NCBI RefSeq assembly: GCF_017487345.1
Contig: NZ_CP062006.1
Location: 998,001 to 1,062,000 of the forward strand
DNA from: Brevundimonas pondensis
GTDB lineage: Bacteria; Pseudomonadota; Alphaproteobacteria; Caulobacterales; Caulobacteraceae
Reading direction: 5' to 3'
Length of the DNA: 64,000 bases
Under the pieces are notes generated by a model. It was not told the DNA's origin. It was given only the letters and a program-made list of their open reading frames with translations, and did not search any database. Shown piece by piece: positions 56,399 to 64,000 of this stretch. How positions within the stretch are numbered: the first letter of the stretch is position 1; each line of letters opens with the position of its first letter. The position numbers and the translations under genes were made by a program.

Positions 56399-58771
56399 AT
56401 GCGCTGGGCGGAAACATGGCGGGGCGGCTACGGAGCGTTTGTGCGAAGCCCGGAGACCGTCGAGCGACTGGCCGCGGCGACCGAGCGCCTCGTGCGGCGC
56501 GGCGCGTGGCCCGACGAGGAGTCGGTGTATCGCATGCTGGCCGCGGCCGACCGGCTGGCCAGCGCCGCCATGTGGGTGGTGGCCCACATGACCTATGCAC
56601 GCCGGGTTGACCTGTCGGGCGCCGCCTTGCCGGCCGAGGCCTTCAAGTCGTCTCCGGAGGGGCACACCGGCGGCTCGCTGAACATGGCGCCCGCCTTCGT
56701 CGGCTATCTGCTCGCCAATTCGCTGTCTGGGGGAACGCGTTCCTGGATCATGGGCCAGGGCCACTGCGTCGCGGCCGTGGAGGCGGTCAACGCTCTGACC
56801 GGGGACGTTTCGCCGGGACAGAAGGGTCGATACGATCGGTCCGAGGCCAACCTGTCCCAACTGGCGTCCGACTTCTACAGCTACGCCATCGGCCCCGATG
56901 GCCGCCCGGGGGTTCCCCTCGGCAGTCATTCCGGCCCGGAAACGGCGGGTGCGGTCTCCGAGGGCGGCTACCTCGGCTTCGCCGAACTCGAATATGTCCA
57001 CATGCCGCTACGCGGGGAGGGCCTCGTCGCCTTTCTGAGCGACGGCGCCTTCGAGGAACAGCGGGGCTCTGATTGGTCGCCGCGCTGGTGGCGAGCGGAG
57101 GACAGCGGCCTCGTCACCCCCATCATGATCCTCAATGGCCGCCGCATCGAGGAACGCACCGAGATCGCCCAGGACGGCGGCGAGTGCTGGCTTGATCGCC
57201 ATCTGCGTCTGAACGGATTCGATCCGATCCCGATCGACGGCCGCGACCCGGCCGCCGTGGCATGGGCCATCCTGGAAGCGGAGGAGCGACTGAAGCGTTT
57301 CACCGCCGATCCGGAGCGCCACTATCCCGCACGCCTGCCCTATGTGATCGCCCGCACCGTCAAGGGTTTCGGGTTTCCCGGGGCCGGGACCAACCGGGCG
57401 CACAATCTGCCGCTGGAGGGGAATCCGCGCACGGACGAGGCGGCGCGCGCCGCCTTCAATGCGGCGGCGGCCGCCCTCTTCGTGCCCCCGGGGGAGCTCG
57501 AGGCCGCGCTCGGCGCTCTGGCGACCCACGACCTGCAGCGCCGTCCCCTCGAGAGCGGCCATCCGGCCGCCCGGCGAGCTCCGGCGGATCCGACCCGTCC
57601 GGTCCCGTCCTGGGCGGCCGGACCGCAGTCGCCGATGCAGGCGATCGACGAATGGTTCGTGCCGTTCATCGACGCCAATCCGGGGCTGCGGGTCCGGCTC
57701 GGCAATCCGGACGAACTGCGCAGCAACGGAATGGGACGGACCCTCGAACGGCTGCGTCACCGGGTGAACCGCCCCGAGCGGGGACTGCCGGAGGCGGTGG
57801 ACGGCGCGGTCATCACGGCCCTGAACGAGGAGGCGGTGGCAGGCGCGGCCCTGGGCAACAAGGGCGGCCTCAGCCTGATCGTCAGCTATGAGGCCTTCGC
57901 CGTGAAGATGCTGGGTCTCCTGCGCCAGGAGATCATCTTCGCGCGGCGACAGCGGGAGATCGACGCGCCGCCGCAATGGTTCAGCGTGCCGCTCCTGGCC
58001 ACTTCCCATACCTGGGAGAACGGCAAGAATGAACAGTCCCACCAGGACCCCACCCTGGCCGAATCCCTGCTAGGGGAGATGTCCGACACCGCCCGGGTTC
58101 TGTTTCCGATCGACGCCAACAGCGCCGTGGCGGCGCTCAGGGGCGTCTACGGCGGCCGAGGGGAGGTCGCCTGTCTTGTCGTTCCGAAGCGGATCGTGCC
58201 TGGCCTTGTCGACCCCGTCGCCGCCGAAGCCCTGTGGGCGCGTGGCGCCGCGGTCATCCACGGCGATCTCGCTGCGGCCGATATTCAGATCGTGGCTATC
58301 GGCGCCTATCAGGCCCGTGAGGCCATCGCCGCCGCCGCGCGACTGGAGCGAACCGGGCGCAGAACCTGCGTCACGGCCCTGCTGGAGCCCGGACGGTTCC
58401 GGGCGCCGCGCGATGAAATCGAGGCGCGGCATACGGCGTCGACCGCCGAACTCGAGGAGATCTTCCCCGAGCGCCTGCCGCGCCTCATCCTCACCCATAC
58501 GCGGCCCGAGCCGATGCTCGGGCTGTTGCGGCGCCTCGACGGCGGCCCCCGCCGGACCCGGGCGCTGGGCTATCTCAGTCGCGGGGGAACCCTGGACACG
58601 CCCGGCATGCTGTTCGCCAACCGGTGCACCTGGGCCCACGCCGCGGTCGCCTGCGCGGATCTGCTCGGCGACGCCGGCGGCGTGCTGACGCCAGGGGAGA
58701 TGGCCGCCGTCCACGGCGAGGCCCACCCCCGCATCCTGCAAGTCTCACCCCCGGAAGGATCTCCATTGTGA
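56399..58771 (+). CDS. Phosphoketolase-family thiamine-diphosphate enzyme
   Basis: 790 residues, the full size of phosphoketolase, with family blocks such as SHTWENGKNEQSHQDPTLAE, RTVKGFGFPGAG, and LNEEAVAGAALGNKGGLSLI. The usual GPGHGGP motif is replaced by WIMGQGHCVAAVEAVNALTG, and the ThDP-site block reads LVAFLSDGAFEEQRGSDW instead of VVGDGEAETGP. It is thus a divergent clade; similar proteins have been labelled xylulose 5-phosphate 3-epimerase. The reaction is uncertain, but the substrate is probably a pentulose or hexulose phosphate. The ATG follows GAGG. It overlaps the next gene (GTGA). Confidence 0.8.
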   Translation: MRWAETWRGGYGAFVRSPETVERLAAATERLVRRGAWPDEESVYRMLAAADRLASAAMWVVAHMTYARRVDLSGAALPAEAFKSSPEGHTGGSLNMAPAFVGYLLANSLSGGTRSWIMGQGHCVAAVEAVNALTGDVSPGQKGRYDRSEANLSQLASDFYSYAIGPDGRPGVPLGSHSGPETAGAVSEGGYLGFAELEYVHMPLRGEGLVAFLSDGAFEEQRGSDWSPRWWRAEDSGLVTPIMILNGRRIEERTEIAQDGGECWLDRHLRLNGFDPIPIDGRDPAAVAWAILEAEERLKRFTADPERHYPARLPYVIARTVKGFGFPGAGTNRAHNLPLEGNPRTDEAARAAFNAAAAALFVPPGELEAALGALATHDLQRRPLESGHPAARRAPADPTRPVPSWAAGPQSPMQAIDEWFVPFIDANPGLRVRLGNPDELRSNGMGRTLERLRHRVNRPERGLPEAVDGAVITALNEEAVAGAALGNKGGLSLIVSYEAFAVKMLGLLRQEIIFARRQREIDAPPQWFSVPLLATSHTWENGKNEQSHQDPTLAESLLGEMSDTARVLFPIDANSAVAALRGVYGGRGEVACLVVPKRIVPGLVDPVAAEALWARGAAVIHGDLAAADIQIVAIGAYQAREAIAAAARLERTGRRTCVTALLEPGRFRAPRDEIEARHTASTAELEEIFPERLPRLILTHTRPEPMLGLLRRLDGGPRRTRALGYLSRGGTLDTPGMLFANRCTWAHAAVACADLLGDAGGVLTPGEMAAVHGEAHPRILQVSPPEGSPL

Positions 58772-60126
58772 TCAGTCTCACCAGTCTCGGCGGCGCCGGC
58801 GCCGTCACCGGATCAAAACACCTGCTCGAGGCCGACGGTCGCCGCATCCTGATCGACTGCGGCCTGTTCCAGGGCCTCAAGACCCTGCGCGAGCAGAACT
58901 GGGCCCCGCTCCCGGTCAAGCCCTCGAGCATTGACGCGGTGATCCTGACCCACGCCCACCTGGACCACTCCGGCTACCTGCCGAAACTGGTCAAGGATGG
59001 ATTCCGCGGGCCCATCCTGGCCAGCGCCGCCACCCGGGATGTGGCGGAGATCATCCTGCGCGACAGCGGCCATATCCAGGAGAAGGACGCCGAGCAGACA
59101 AACCGTTACGGTTACGGCAAGCACAAGCCGGCCTTGCCGCTCTATGGCGTGCACGACGCCGGACGCGCGATGGAGCGCTTCGTCTCGACCCCGTTCCATA
59201 AGTCCGTAGAGCTGCCGGGCGGCGCCAGACTGACCCTTCGCCGCGCGGGGCACATCCTCGGGGCGGCTACCGCCGAGGTGACCTGGAACGGAACGAAGAT
59301 ACTCTTCTCCGGTGATCTCGGCCGTTATGGCGACGCCACCATGGTCGATCCCGAGCCGGGGGAGGAGGCCGACTATGTGGTCGTGGAATCGACCTATGGT
59401 GATCGGCGCCATGATCCCCGGGACCCCACGGAAGCCCTGGGCGAGGTCATAGAACGAACCATCGCGCGCGGCGGGACCGTGGTTATCCCCGCCTTCGCCG
59501 TCGGCCGGGCCCAGTCGCTCCTTTACCACATCTGGCGACTGAAGCAGGCCGGGCGGATCGGCCTGACGCCCATCTACCTGGACAGTCCGATGGCGATCAA
59601 CGCCACCGACCTTCTGCACGCGCACCTGGAAGACCACCGCATGCCGGCGGAGGTGTGCGACGCCATCTGCGCCGTCGCCACCTATGTGCGCGATGTGGAG
59701 GCGTCCAAGGAGATCACCGCCAGCCCCATGGCCAAGGTGATCCTGTCGGCGAGCGGGATGGCCACCGGGGGGCGGGTGCTCCACCACATCAAGGCGTTCG
59801 GCCCGGACCGGCGCAACACCATCCTGTTTTCGGGTTTCCAGGCGGCCGGAACCCGCGGGCGTTCGATGATCATGGGGGCCCAGGAGGTGAAGATTCACGG
59901 CCAGTGGGTGCCTATAAATGCCGAGGTCGCGAACCTGCCGATGCTCTCCGCCCACGCCGACGCCGAGGAAATCCTGCGCTGGCTGTCGGGACTGAAGCGT
60001 CCGCCGCGCAAGACCTTCATCGTTCACGGCGAACCGCATGCTTCAGACGCGTTGCGGGTTCGCATCCGGGATCGCTTCGGATGGGACTGCGTCATTCCCC
60101 AAATGATGGAGCGCCACGAACTGTGA
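58768..60126 (+). CDS. MBL-fold/beta-CASP hydrolase (RNA-processing exonuclease type)
   Basis: 452 residues: a metallo-beta-lactamase domain with ILTHAHLDHSGYLPKL (HxHxDH zinc site) and FSGDLGRYGDATM, a beta-CASP insert (about 200-370: FAVGRAQSLLYHIWRLKQAG; ILSASGMATGGRVLHHIKAF), and a closing MLSAHADAEEILRWLSGL / TFIVHGEPHASDALR. This family is similar to CPSF73-like RNases. GTG 58768 overlaps the stop of the preceding gene (GTGA), with GGAAGG upstream. Its role with the metabolic genes is unknown; RNA turnover under stress is possible. Confidence 0.88.
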   Translation: MISLTSLGGAGAVTGSKHLLEADGRRILIDCGLFQGLKTLREQNWAPLPVKPSSIDAVILTHAHLDHSGYLPKLVKDGFRGPILASAATRDVAEIILRDSGHIQEKDAEQTNRYGYGKHKPALPLYGVHDAGRAMERFVSTPFHKSVELPGGARLTLRRAGHILGAATAEVTWNGTKILFSGDLGRYGDATMVDPEPGEEADYVVVESTYGDRRHDPRDPTEALGEVIERTIARGGTVVIPAFAVGRAQSLLYHIWRLKQAGRIGLTPIYLDSPMAINATDLLHAHLEDHRMPAEVCDAICAVATYVRDVEASKEITASPMAKVILSASGMATGGRVLHHIKAFGPDRRNTILFSGFQAAGTRGRSMIMGAQEVKIHGQWVPINAEVANLPMLSAHADAEEILRWLSGLKRPPRKTFIVHGEPHASDALRVRIRDRFGWDCVIPQMMERHEL

Positions 60127-61646
60127 CCGTGTCCGACGCTACCCACGCCGCTGTTCCCTCCCTGAAGGCGCGTCGCTTCGGCCTTCACGCCCAGCACGAA
60201 TCCATCGTTCTGATGCGGCGTGACTGCCCCGTCTGCCGCTCGGAGGGCCTGTCGTCCCGCTCCCAGGTGCTGCTCTCGGCCGGAGGCCGGGAAGTCTACG
60301 CCACCCTGTACCAGATGGACGGTGACGTCCTCGGCCTCGACGAGGCGGCGCTCTCTGAAGGGGCCTGGCGACTTCTGGAGGTGGCGCCGGGCGATCCCGT
60401 CGCGGTGCGCCACGCTCCGGCCATCGAGTCCATGTCCAGCGTTCGTCGCCGGATCTATGGATCGCGGCTGGACAAGAGCGCGATCCAGGGGATCATCCAA
60501 GATGTGGCGGCTGGACGCTACACGCCCATCCATCTCGCGGCCTTTCTGACCGCCACCTCGGTGCTTCCGCTCGACGACGCCGAGCTCGTGGCGCTCACCC
60601 GCGCCATGGTGGACGTCGGCGACCGCCTGAGCTGGCCGTCGGACGTCGTCATGGACAAGCACTGCATCGGCGGCCTGCCGGGCAACCGGACCACGCCGAT
60701 CGTGGTGGCCATCCTCGCCGCCAGCGGCCTGGTCATGCCAAAGACCTCGTCGCGCGCCATCACCTCGCCGGCCGGAACCGCCGACACCATGGAGACCCTG
60801 GCCCCGGTCGACCTCGATGTGCCCGCCATGCGGCGGGTGGTCGAGGCGGAAGGCGGCTGTGTCGTCTGGGGCGGGGCGGTCAGGCTGAGTCCGGTGGATG
60901 ACATCTTCATCCGCGTCGAACGGGTTCTCGACGTTGATACGGAGGGGCAGCTCATCGCATCGGTGTTGTCCAAGAAGATCGCGGCAGGAGCGACCCATGT
61001 GGTGATGGATATTCCTGTCGGGCCGACCGCCAAGGTGCGATCGCAAGAGGCGGCCGACAAGCTGGCGACGCGACTGACGACCGTTGCGAGCCATTTCGGG
61101 CTAAGCGCACGATGCCTGCAGACGGACGGCGCGCAGCCCGTGGGCGTCGGCATCGGGCCGGCGCTGGAGGCGCATGACATCCTGGCCGTGCTGCAAAATC
61201 GGCCCGGGGCCCCCGGAGACCTGCGGGTCCGTGCGTGCCTCTTGGCAGGCGCGGCGCTCGAGCTGGCCGGCCAGGCCGCTGCGGGGCAGGGGGCGCGCGC
61301 CGCCGAGGCGGTGATCGCCGATGGTCGCGCCTGGGTGAAGTTTCAGCGGATATGCGAAGCCCAGGGCGGGATGCGGATTCCTCCGACTTCCGAGCGGCGC
61401 GCCGTGATCCGGGCGACGCGATCAGGACGTGTGATCCTGGTCAACAACCGCCAGATTTCGACCCTGGCCAAGCTGGCTGGCGCGCCTCAGCAGAAGGCCG
61501 CCGGCCTGGAGATGCACGTCCGGCTCGGCGCGGAGGTGGCGGCCGGCGATGCTCTGGCCACCGTCCACGCGGAAACCCGGGGTGAACTGGATTACGCCCT
61601 CGACTATGCGGCGTCGCACGCCGACCTGATCGAGATTGAAGCCTGA
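60123..61646 (+). CDS. AMP phosphorylase / thymidine-phosphorylase-family enzyme
   Basis: 507 residues, longer than DeoA (about 440) and close to archaeal AMP phosphorylase (about 500). An N-terminal extension of about 90 residues precedes the nucleoside-phosphorylase core: DKHCIGGLPGNRTTPIVVAI (phosphate-binding region), PKTSSRAITSPAGTADTMET, and LSKKIAAGATHVVMDIPVGP. It splits a nucleotide or nucleoside with phosphate, releasing base and ribose 1-phosphate or 1,5-bisphosphate. GTG 60123 overlaps the MBL stop. With prs and the phosphoketolase-like enzyme it may link nucleotide salvage to central carbon. Its 3' end overlaps the convergent sigma gene by 43 bp. Confidence 0.82.
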   Translation: MTVSDATHAAVPSLKARRFGLHAQHESIVLMRRDCPVCRSEGLSSRSQVLLSAGGREVYATLYQMDGDVLGLDEAALSEGAWRLLEVAPGDPVAVRHAPAIESMSSVRRRIYGSRLDKSAIQGIIQDVAAGRYTPIHLAAFLTATSVLPLDDAELVALTRAMVDVGDRLSWPSDVVMDKHCIGGLPGNRTTPIVVAILAASGLVMPKTSSRAITSPAGTADTMETLAPVDLDVPAMRRVVEAEGGCVVWGGAVRLSPVDDIFIRVERVLDVDTEGQLIASVLSKKIAAGATHVVMDIPVGPTAKVRSQEAADKLATRLTTVASHFGLSARCLQTDGAQPVGVGIGPALEAHDILAVLQNRPGAPGDLRVRACLLAGAALELAGQAAAGQGARAAEAVIADGRAWVKFQRICEAQGGMRIPPTSERRAVIRATRSGRVILVNNRQISTLAKLAGAPQQKAAGLEMHVRLGAEVAAGDALATVHAETRGELDYALDYAASHADLIEIEA

Positions 61647-62302
61647 AGCTCCAGAGGCCCCGCCAGAGCCGAGCGGGCGGTGGCCGCTGCTGACAGGGCG
61701 CAGGGCTCCGGGCAGCTCTGACAGTTCGCCAGCATCCGCCGCCGCAGCGCGGCGCGGCCCCGGTGCACCCGCACGCCGACGTTGTTGGCGGTCAGTCGCA
61801 TCTCGGCGGCGATCGTCGCCAACGGAATCTCTTCCAGTTCGGCCTTGCGCAGCAGGCTAGCGGTCTGCGGCGGGAGATCGGCGAGGGCCCGCTCGAGACA
61901 GTGCAGCGGGCGTTGGATGTCATCGTCCGGTCCGTCCGCCTCATCGTATCGGGGCTCGGCGTCCAGGGCGTCCGTCAACCGGGCCCGGGCAGCGTTGCGG
62001 CGGTAACGATCGAACAGGGCGTTGCGAAGCGCGATCCCGAGCCAGGCGTCCACCTTGCCCGGGTCGGTGAGCCGGCCCGCCGCCAGCGTCACCTTGAGTG
62101 CGAATTCCTGCAGGACGTCCTCGGCGTCGTCGGGCGAGCGCAGTCGTTTGACGAGGTAGCGCAAATGCGCAGGGCGATCGTCGCGCAGACGGCGCTCGAC
62201 GAGCCGGCGAGTTTCAGCCGCCGGCGGCGCGGCGGCGACCAGCCGGAGGGCTGAGGCCGGTGTCCCCGGACACGATGCGGCGATGAGGCGCTGTGAGCTC
62301 AT
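61604..62302 (-). CDS. ECF-type sigma-70 family factor with Cys-rich C-terminus
   Basis: 232 residues: region 2 (about 40-110: LRSPDDAEDVLQEFALKVTL; WLGIALRNALFDRYRRNAAR), a linker, then region 4 (about 140-190: ALADLPPQTASLLRKAELEE; NNVGVRVHRGRAALRRR). A C-terminal extension carries CQSCPEPCA, which might bind metal or sense redox state, instead of a separate anti-sigma factor. ATG 62302 has AGGGGAA upstream. No anti-sigma gene is adjacent. It is convergent with the AMP-phosphorylase gene and divergent from ppsA. Confidence 0.82.
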   Translation of the reverse strand: MSSQRLIAASCPGTPASALRLVAAAPPAAETRRLVERRLRDDRPAHLRYLVKRLRSPDDAEDVLQEFALKVTLAAGRLTDPGKVDAWLGIALRNALFDRYRRNAARARLTDALDAEPRYDEADGPDDDIQRPLHCLERALADLPPQTASLLRKAELEEIPLATIAAEMRLTANNVGVRVHRGRAALRRRMLANCQSCPEPCALSAAATARSALAGPLELQASISIRSACDAA

Positions 62303-62388
62303 GATCGTTCCCCTGCGTGAAGTCAGCGAGGATCATTCGGTAGGCAACGCCAAGATTTGCGCTGAATCAAGTATTTAAAAAGATTCCC

Positions 62389-62417
62389 CTCCATCCCGGT
62401 TTTGTTGAGGGATGGAG
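62389..62417. repeat. Inverted repeat between the sigma gene and ppsA
   Basis: CTCCATCCC (62389-62397) is mirrored by GGGATGGAG (62409-62417) with 11 bases between. The right arm contains the -35-like part of ECF-like site 8; the left arm puts the same GGGATGGAG on the other strand, toward the sigma gene, but without a TGCGTA partner. Confidence 0.6.
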
Positions 62418-62431
62418 CGCCGCGATGCGTA
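62407..62431 (+). promoter_or_regulatory. Putative ECF-sigma promoter site 8
   Basis: GAGGGA at 62407-62412, 13 bases, TGCGTA at 62426-62431. It shares AGGGATGGAGCG and spacing with site 7. The next gene is ppsA at 62720, so a 288-nt leader is implied. The intervening 62432-62719 holds no convincing gene; a 96-codon frame from 62425 starts inside the motif and looks spurious. Confidence 0.5.
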
Positions 62432-62719
62432 TAGACATCTGCATCGCCAGATCTCGATCAGTCGCGGTCCAGCAGTTGTGCGACAGAAAAGTGGAACGTC
62501 GCTCCGTCGGAGCCCGCTACGAACGACGCCTCGGGACCAGGAGGTTCGCGCCGATCTCTCCGATTGACTTCAAGGACGCGTCGTCTTCGGCGGCATTACC
62601 GAAGCCATCGTCGCGTTGGCGTAAGGAGCGAGAGGCTTCCGCGTCAATCGAATCATCTTGCCCGCCCGCGGCGGCGTCGTCGTCGATCGGCGGCCGCCCC
62701 GCTTGTCGAGATTGACACC

Positions 62720-64000
62720 ATGAGCAAGCCCGCCCCCCTGATCCTGGGGTTCGAGAGCGTCGATCGAACCTCGGTCGCCCAGGTGGGCGGCAAGAACGCT
62801 TCCCTTGGGGAGATGGTCCGCAATCTGGGTGGCCGGGGCGTGCGCGTGCCGCCCGGCTTTGCGACCACAGCCGAGGCCTATTGGCGCTTCCTCGACGCGA
62901 GCAGCCCGTGCCCCGTGATCGCGGCCGCCATCAGCGATTGGACCATGGGAAAGACGTCGCTTCCCGACACTGGCGCGCGGCTCCGCGCGGCCCTCCTGGC
63001 GGCGCCGTGGCCGGAAGAGAGCGCCGAGGCCATTCGCGCCGCCTACCGCGATCTTTGCGCTCGCATCGGCAGGCCTGATGCGGATGTCGCGGTCCGCTCC
63101 AGCGCCACCGCCGAGGACCTTCCCGACGCCAGCTTCGCCGGCCAGCAGGAGAGCTTCCTCAACATCCGCGGCGAGGCCGCGCTGCTGGAGGCGTGCCGAC
63201 GGTGCTACGCCTCGCTCTTCACGGATCGCGCCATCAGCTATCGACAGACCAAGGGCTTCGACCATCTGAGGGTCGCCCTTTCAATCGGCGTTCAGCAGAT
63301 GGTCCGCTCGGACCTGGCGGGGGCGGGGGTGATGTTTTCGATCGACACGGAGACTGGCTTCGACAAGGTCGTGCTGATCAACGGCGCCTGGGGCTTGGGC
63401 GAGAACGTCGTCCAGGGCGCCGTCGACCCCGACGAACACCAGGTCTTCAAGCCGTTGCTCGACCAGCCCGGGACGGTTCCGATCCTGGAGAAGCGCCTCG
63501 GCGGCAAGGCGCAGAAGATGATCTATGCGCAAGACGGGGAGCATCCCACGCGCAATATCCCCACCACGCCTGCCGAGCGCTCCGCCTTCGTCCTCGCGGA
63601 CACGGAAGTGCTCGCGCTGTCGCGCTGGGCTGTCGCCATCGAGGCCCACTACGGCTGCCCGATGGACATGGAGTGGGCGAAGGACGGCGAGAGCGGCGAG
63701 ATCTTCATCGTCCAGGCGCGGCCCGAAACCGTGCAGTCCCGCCTCGGCTCTGGCGCGCTGCGCAGCTTCAGGATCAACTCCAAGGGCGCCCTGCTGGTGA
63801 CCGGCCTCGCCATCGGAGACGCCGTGGTGGCCGGCCAGGTCTGCCGGATCGACAGCCCCCGCGACATCGACCGGTTCGTTGACGGGGCGATCCTGGTGAC
63901 CACCGCCACCGACCCCGACTGGGTGCCGATCATGAAGCGGGCGGCAGCCATTGTGACGGACCACGGCGGCCGCACGTCCCACGCCGCCATCGTCAGCCGA
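62720..64000 (+). CDS. ppsA: Phosphoenolpyruvate synthase, N-terminal 427 residues (runs off the window)
   Basis: The frame is open to the right edge. The nucleotide-binding domain shows VGGKNASLGEMVRNL (about 23-37), ADVAVRSSATAEDLPDASFA, GQQESFLNIRG, and NGAWGLGENVVQGAVDPDE. The phosphohistidine domain begins before the edge with GGRTSHAAI and the catalytic His at residue 421, the same number as in the E. coli enzyme. It converts pyruvate and ATP to phosphoenolpyruvate, AMP and phosphate. Its AMP product could feed the AMP-phosphorylase-like enzyme nearby. Confidence 0.93.
   Translation, partial: MSKPAPLILGFESVDRTSVAQVGGKNASLGEMVRNLGGRGVRVPPGFATTAEAYWRFLDASSPCPVIAAAISDWTMGKTSLPDTGARLRAALLAAPWPEESAEAIRAAYRDLCARIGRPDADVAVRSSATAEDLPDASFAGQQESFLNIRGEAALLEACRRCYASLFTDRAISYRQTKGFDHLRVALSIGVQQMVRSDLAGAGVMFSIDTETGFDKVVLINGAWGLGENVVQGAVDPDEHQVFKPLLDQPGTVPILEKRLGGKAQKMIYAQDGEHPTRNIPTTPAERSAFVLADTEVLALSRWAVAIEAHYGCPMDMEWAKDGESGEIFIVQARPETVQSRLGSGALRSFRINSKGALLVTGLAIGDAVVAGQVCRIDSPRDIDRFVDGAILVTTATDPDWVPIMKRAAAIVTDHGGRTSHAAIVSR

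Noticed and set aside
62425..62715. 96-codon frame before ppsA
   Set aside because: It begins inside the proposed -10 element and has Ser/Arg-rich random composition; no family.

Overview
The window is GC-rich alphaproteobacterial DNA, most likely Caulobacterales and probably Brevundimonas. This is inferred from the density of TonB-dependent receptors, the HutC and DmeRF-type regulators and the overall codon style; no rRNA or marker gene is present to prove it. Almost all of it is a heavy-metal and copper homeostasis region. Its right end runs into a carbon/nucleotide stress-metabolism cluster. No transposase, integrase, tRNA, rRNA or CRISPR array was seen.

Layout. 1-188: 3' end of a CDF metal exporter. 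189-5695: a TonB receptor, two PepSY membrane proteins and a HutC-type repressor, with a HutC-like palindrome before the receptor. 5855-7081: ferredoxin-reductase-type flavoprotein. 7136-10001: mercury locus (merA, merP, merT divergent from merR) with a textbook MerR promoter. 10463-18196: Czc-type RND efflux operon (czcC, czcB, czcA, then HupE-like and anchor proteins) headed by a His-rich small protein. 18290-22081: PepSY protein, a ZnuD-like receptor behind a Zur-like box, and a MerC-like protein. 22123-24682: a zinc-ribbon methyltransferase and dmeRF. 24841-26093: a universal stress protein and a CueR-like regulator, each broken by one frameshift. 26476-30852: copper ATPase, copC, copD and an orphan Rieske protein. 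31049-34221: an acyltransferase/NTF2-like operon divergent from a CnrYXH-like anti-sigma/sensor/ECF-sigma operon. 34361-45173: copA-copB-lipoprotein-copC-like, then a cusCBAF operon. 45287-50160: a TonB receptor plus DUF4198 gene between two complementary truncated copies of a cusF/DUF411 segment. 50353-54969: DUF411, a copper chaperone, a DUF305 protein and a second copA-copB pair. 55038-64000: PRPP synthetase, phosphoketolase-family enzyme, MBL/beta-CASP hydrolase, AMP/thymidine-phosphorylase-like enzyme, a second sigma factor and the start of phosphoenolpyruvate synthase.

The main discovery is a recurring two-part promoter-like motif, (G/A)AGGG(A/G/T)-N13/14-TGCGTA. I found it eight times, always correctly oriented upstream of a gene: the first TonB receptor, copC, the acyltransferase operon, the CnrYXH-like operon itself, copA-1, the second TonB receptor, copA-2 and ppsA. 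The copy in front of the sigma operon suggests autoregulation. The neighbouring periplasmic sensor keeps every metal ligand of CnrX at a constant offset. Together this reads as a metal-sensing ECF regulon that ties copper oxidation, copper uptake or export, envelope acylation and outer-membrane receptors together.

Other controls readable in the DNA are a MerR/mer promoter, a CueR-type promoter (whose local regulator gene is broken), a DmeR-type operator, a Zur-like box, a HutC-like operator, and a leaderless MerR-spaced promoter ahead of the cus operon.
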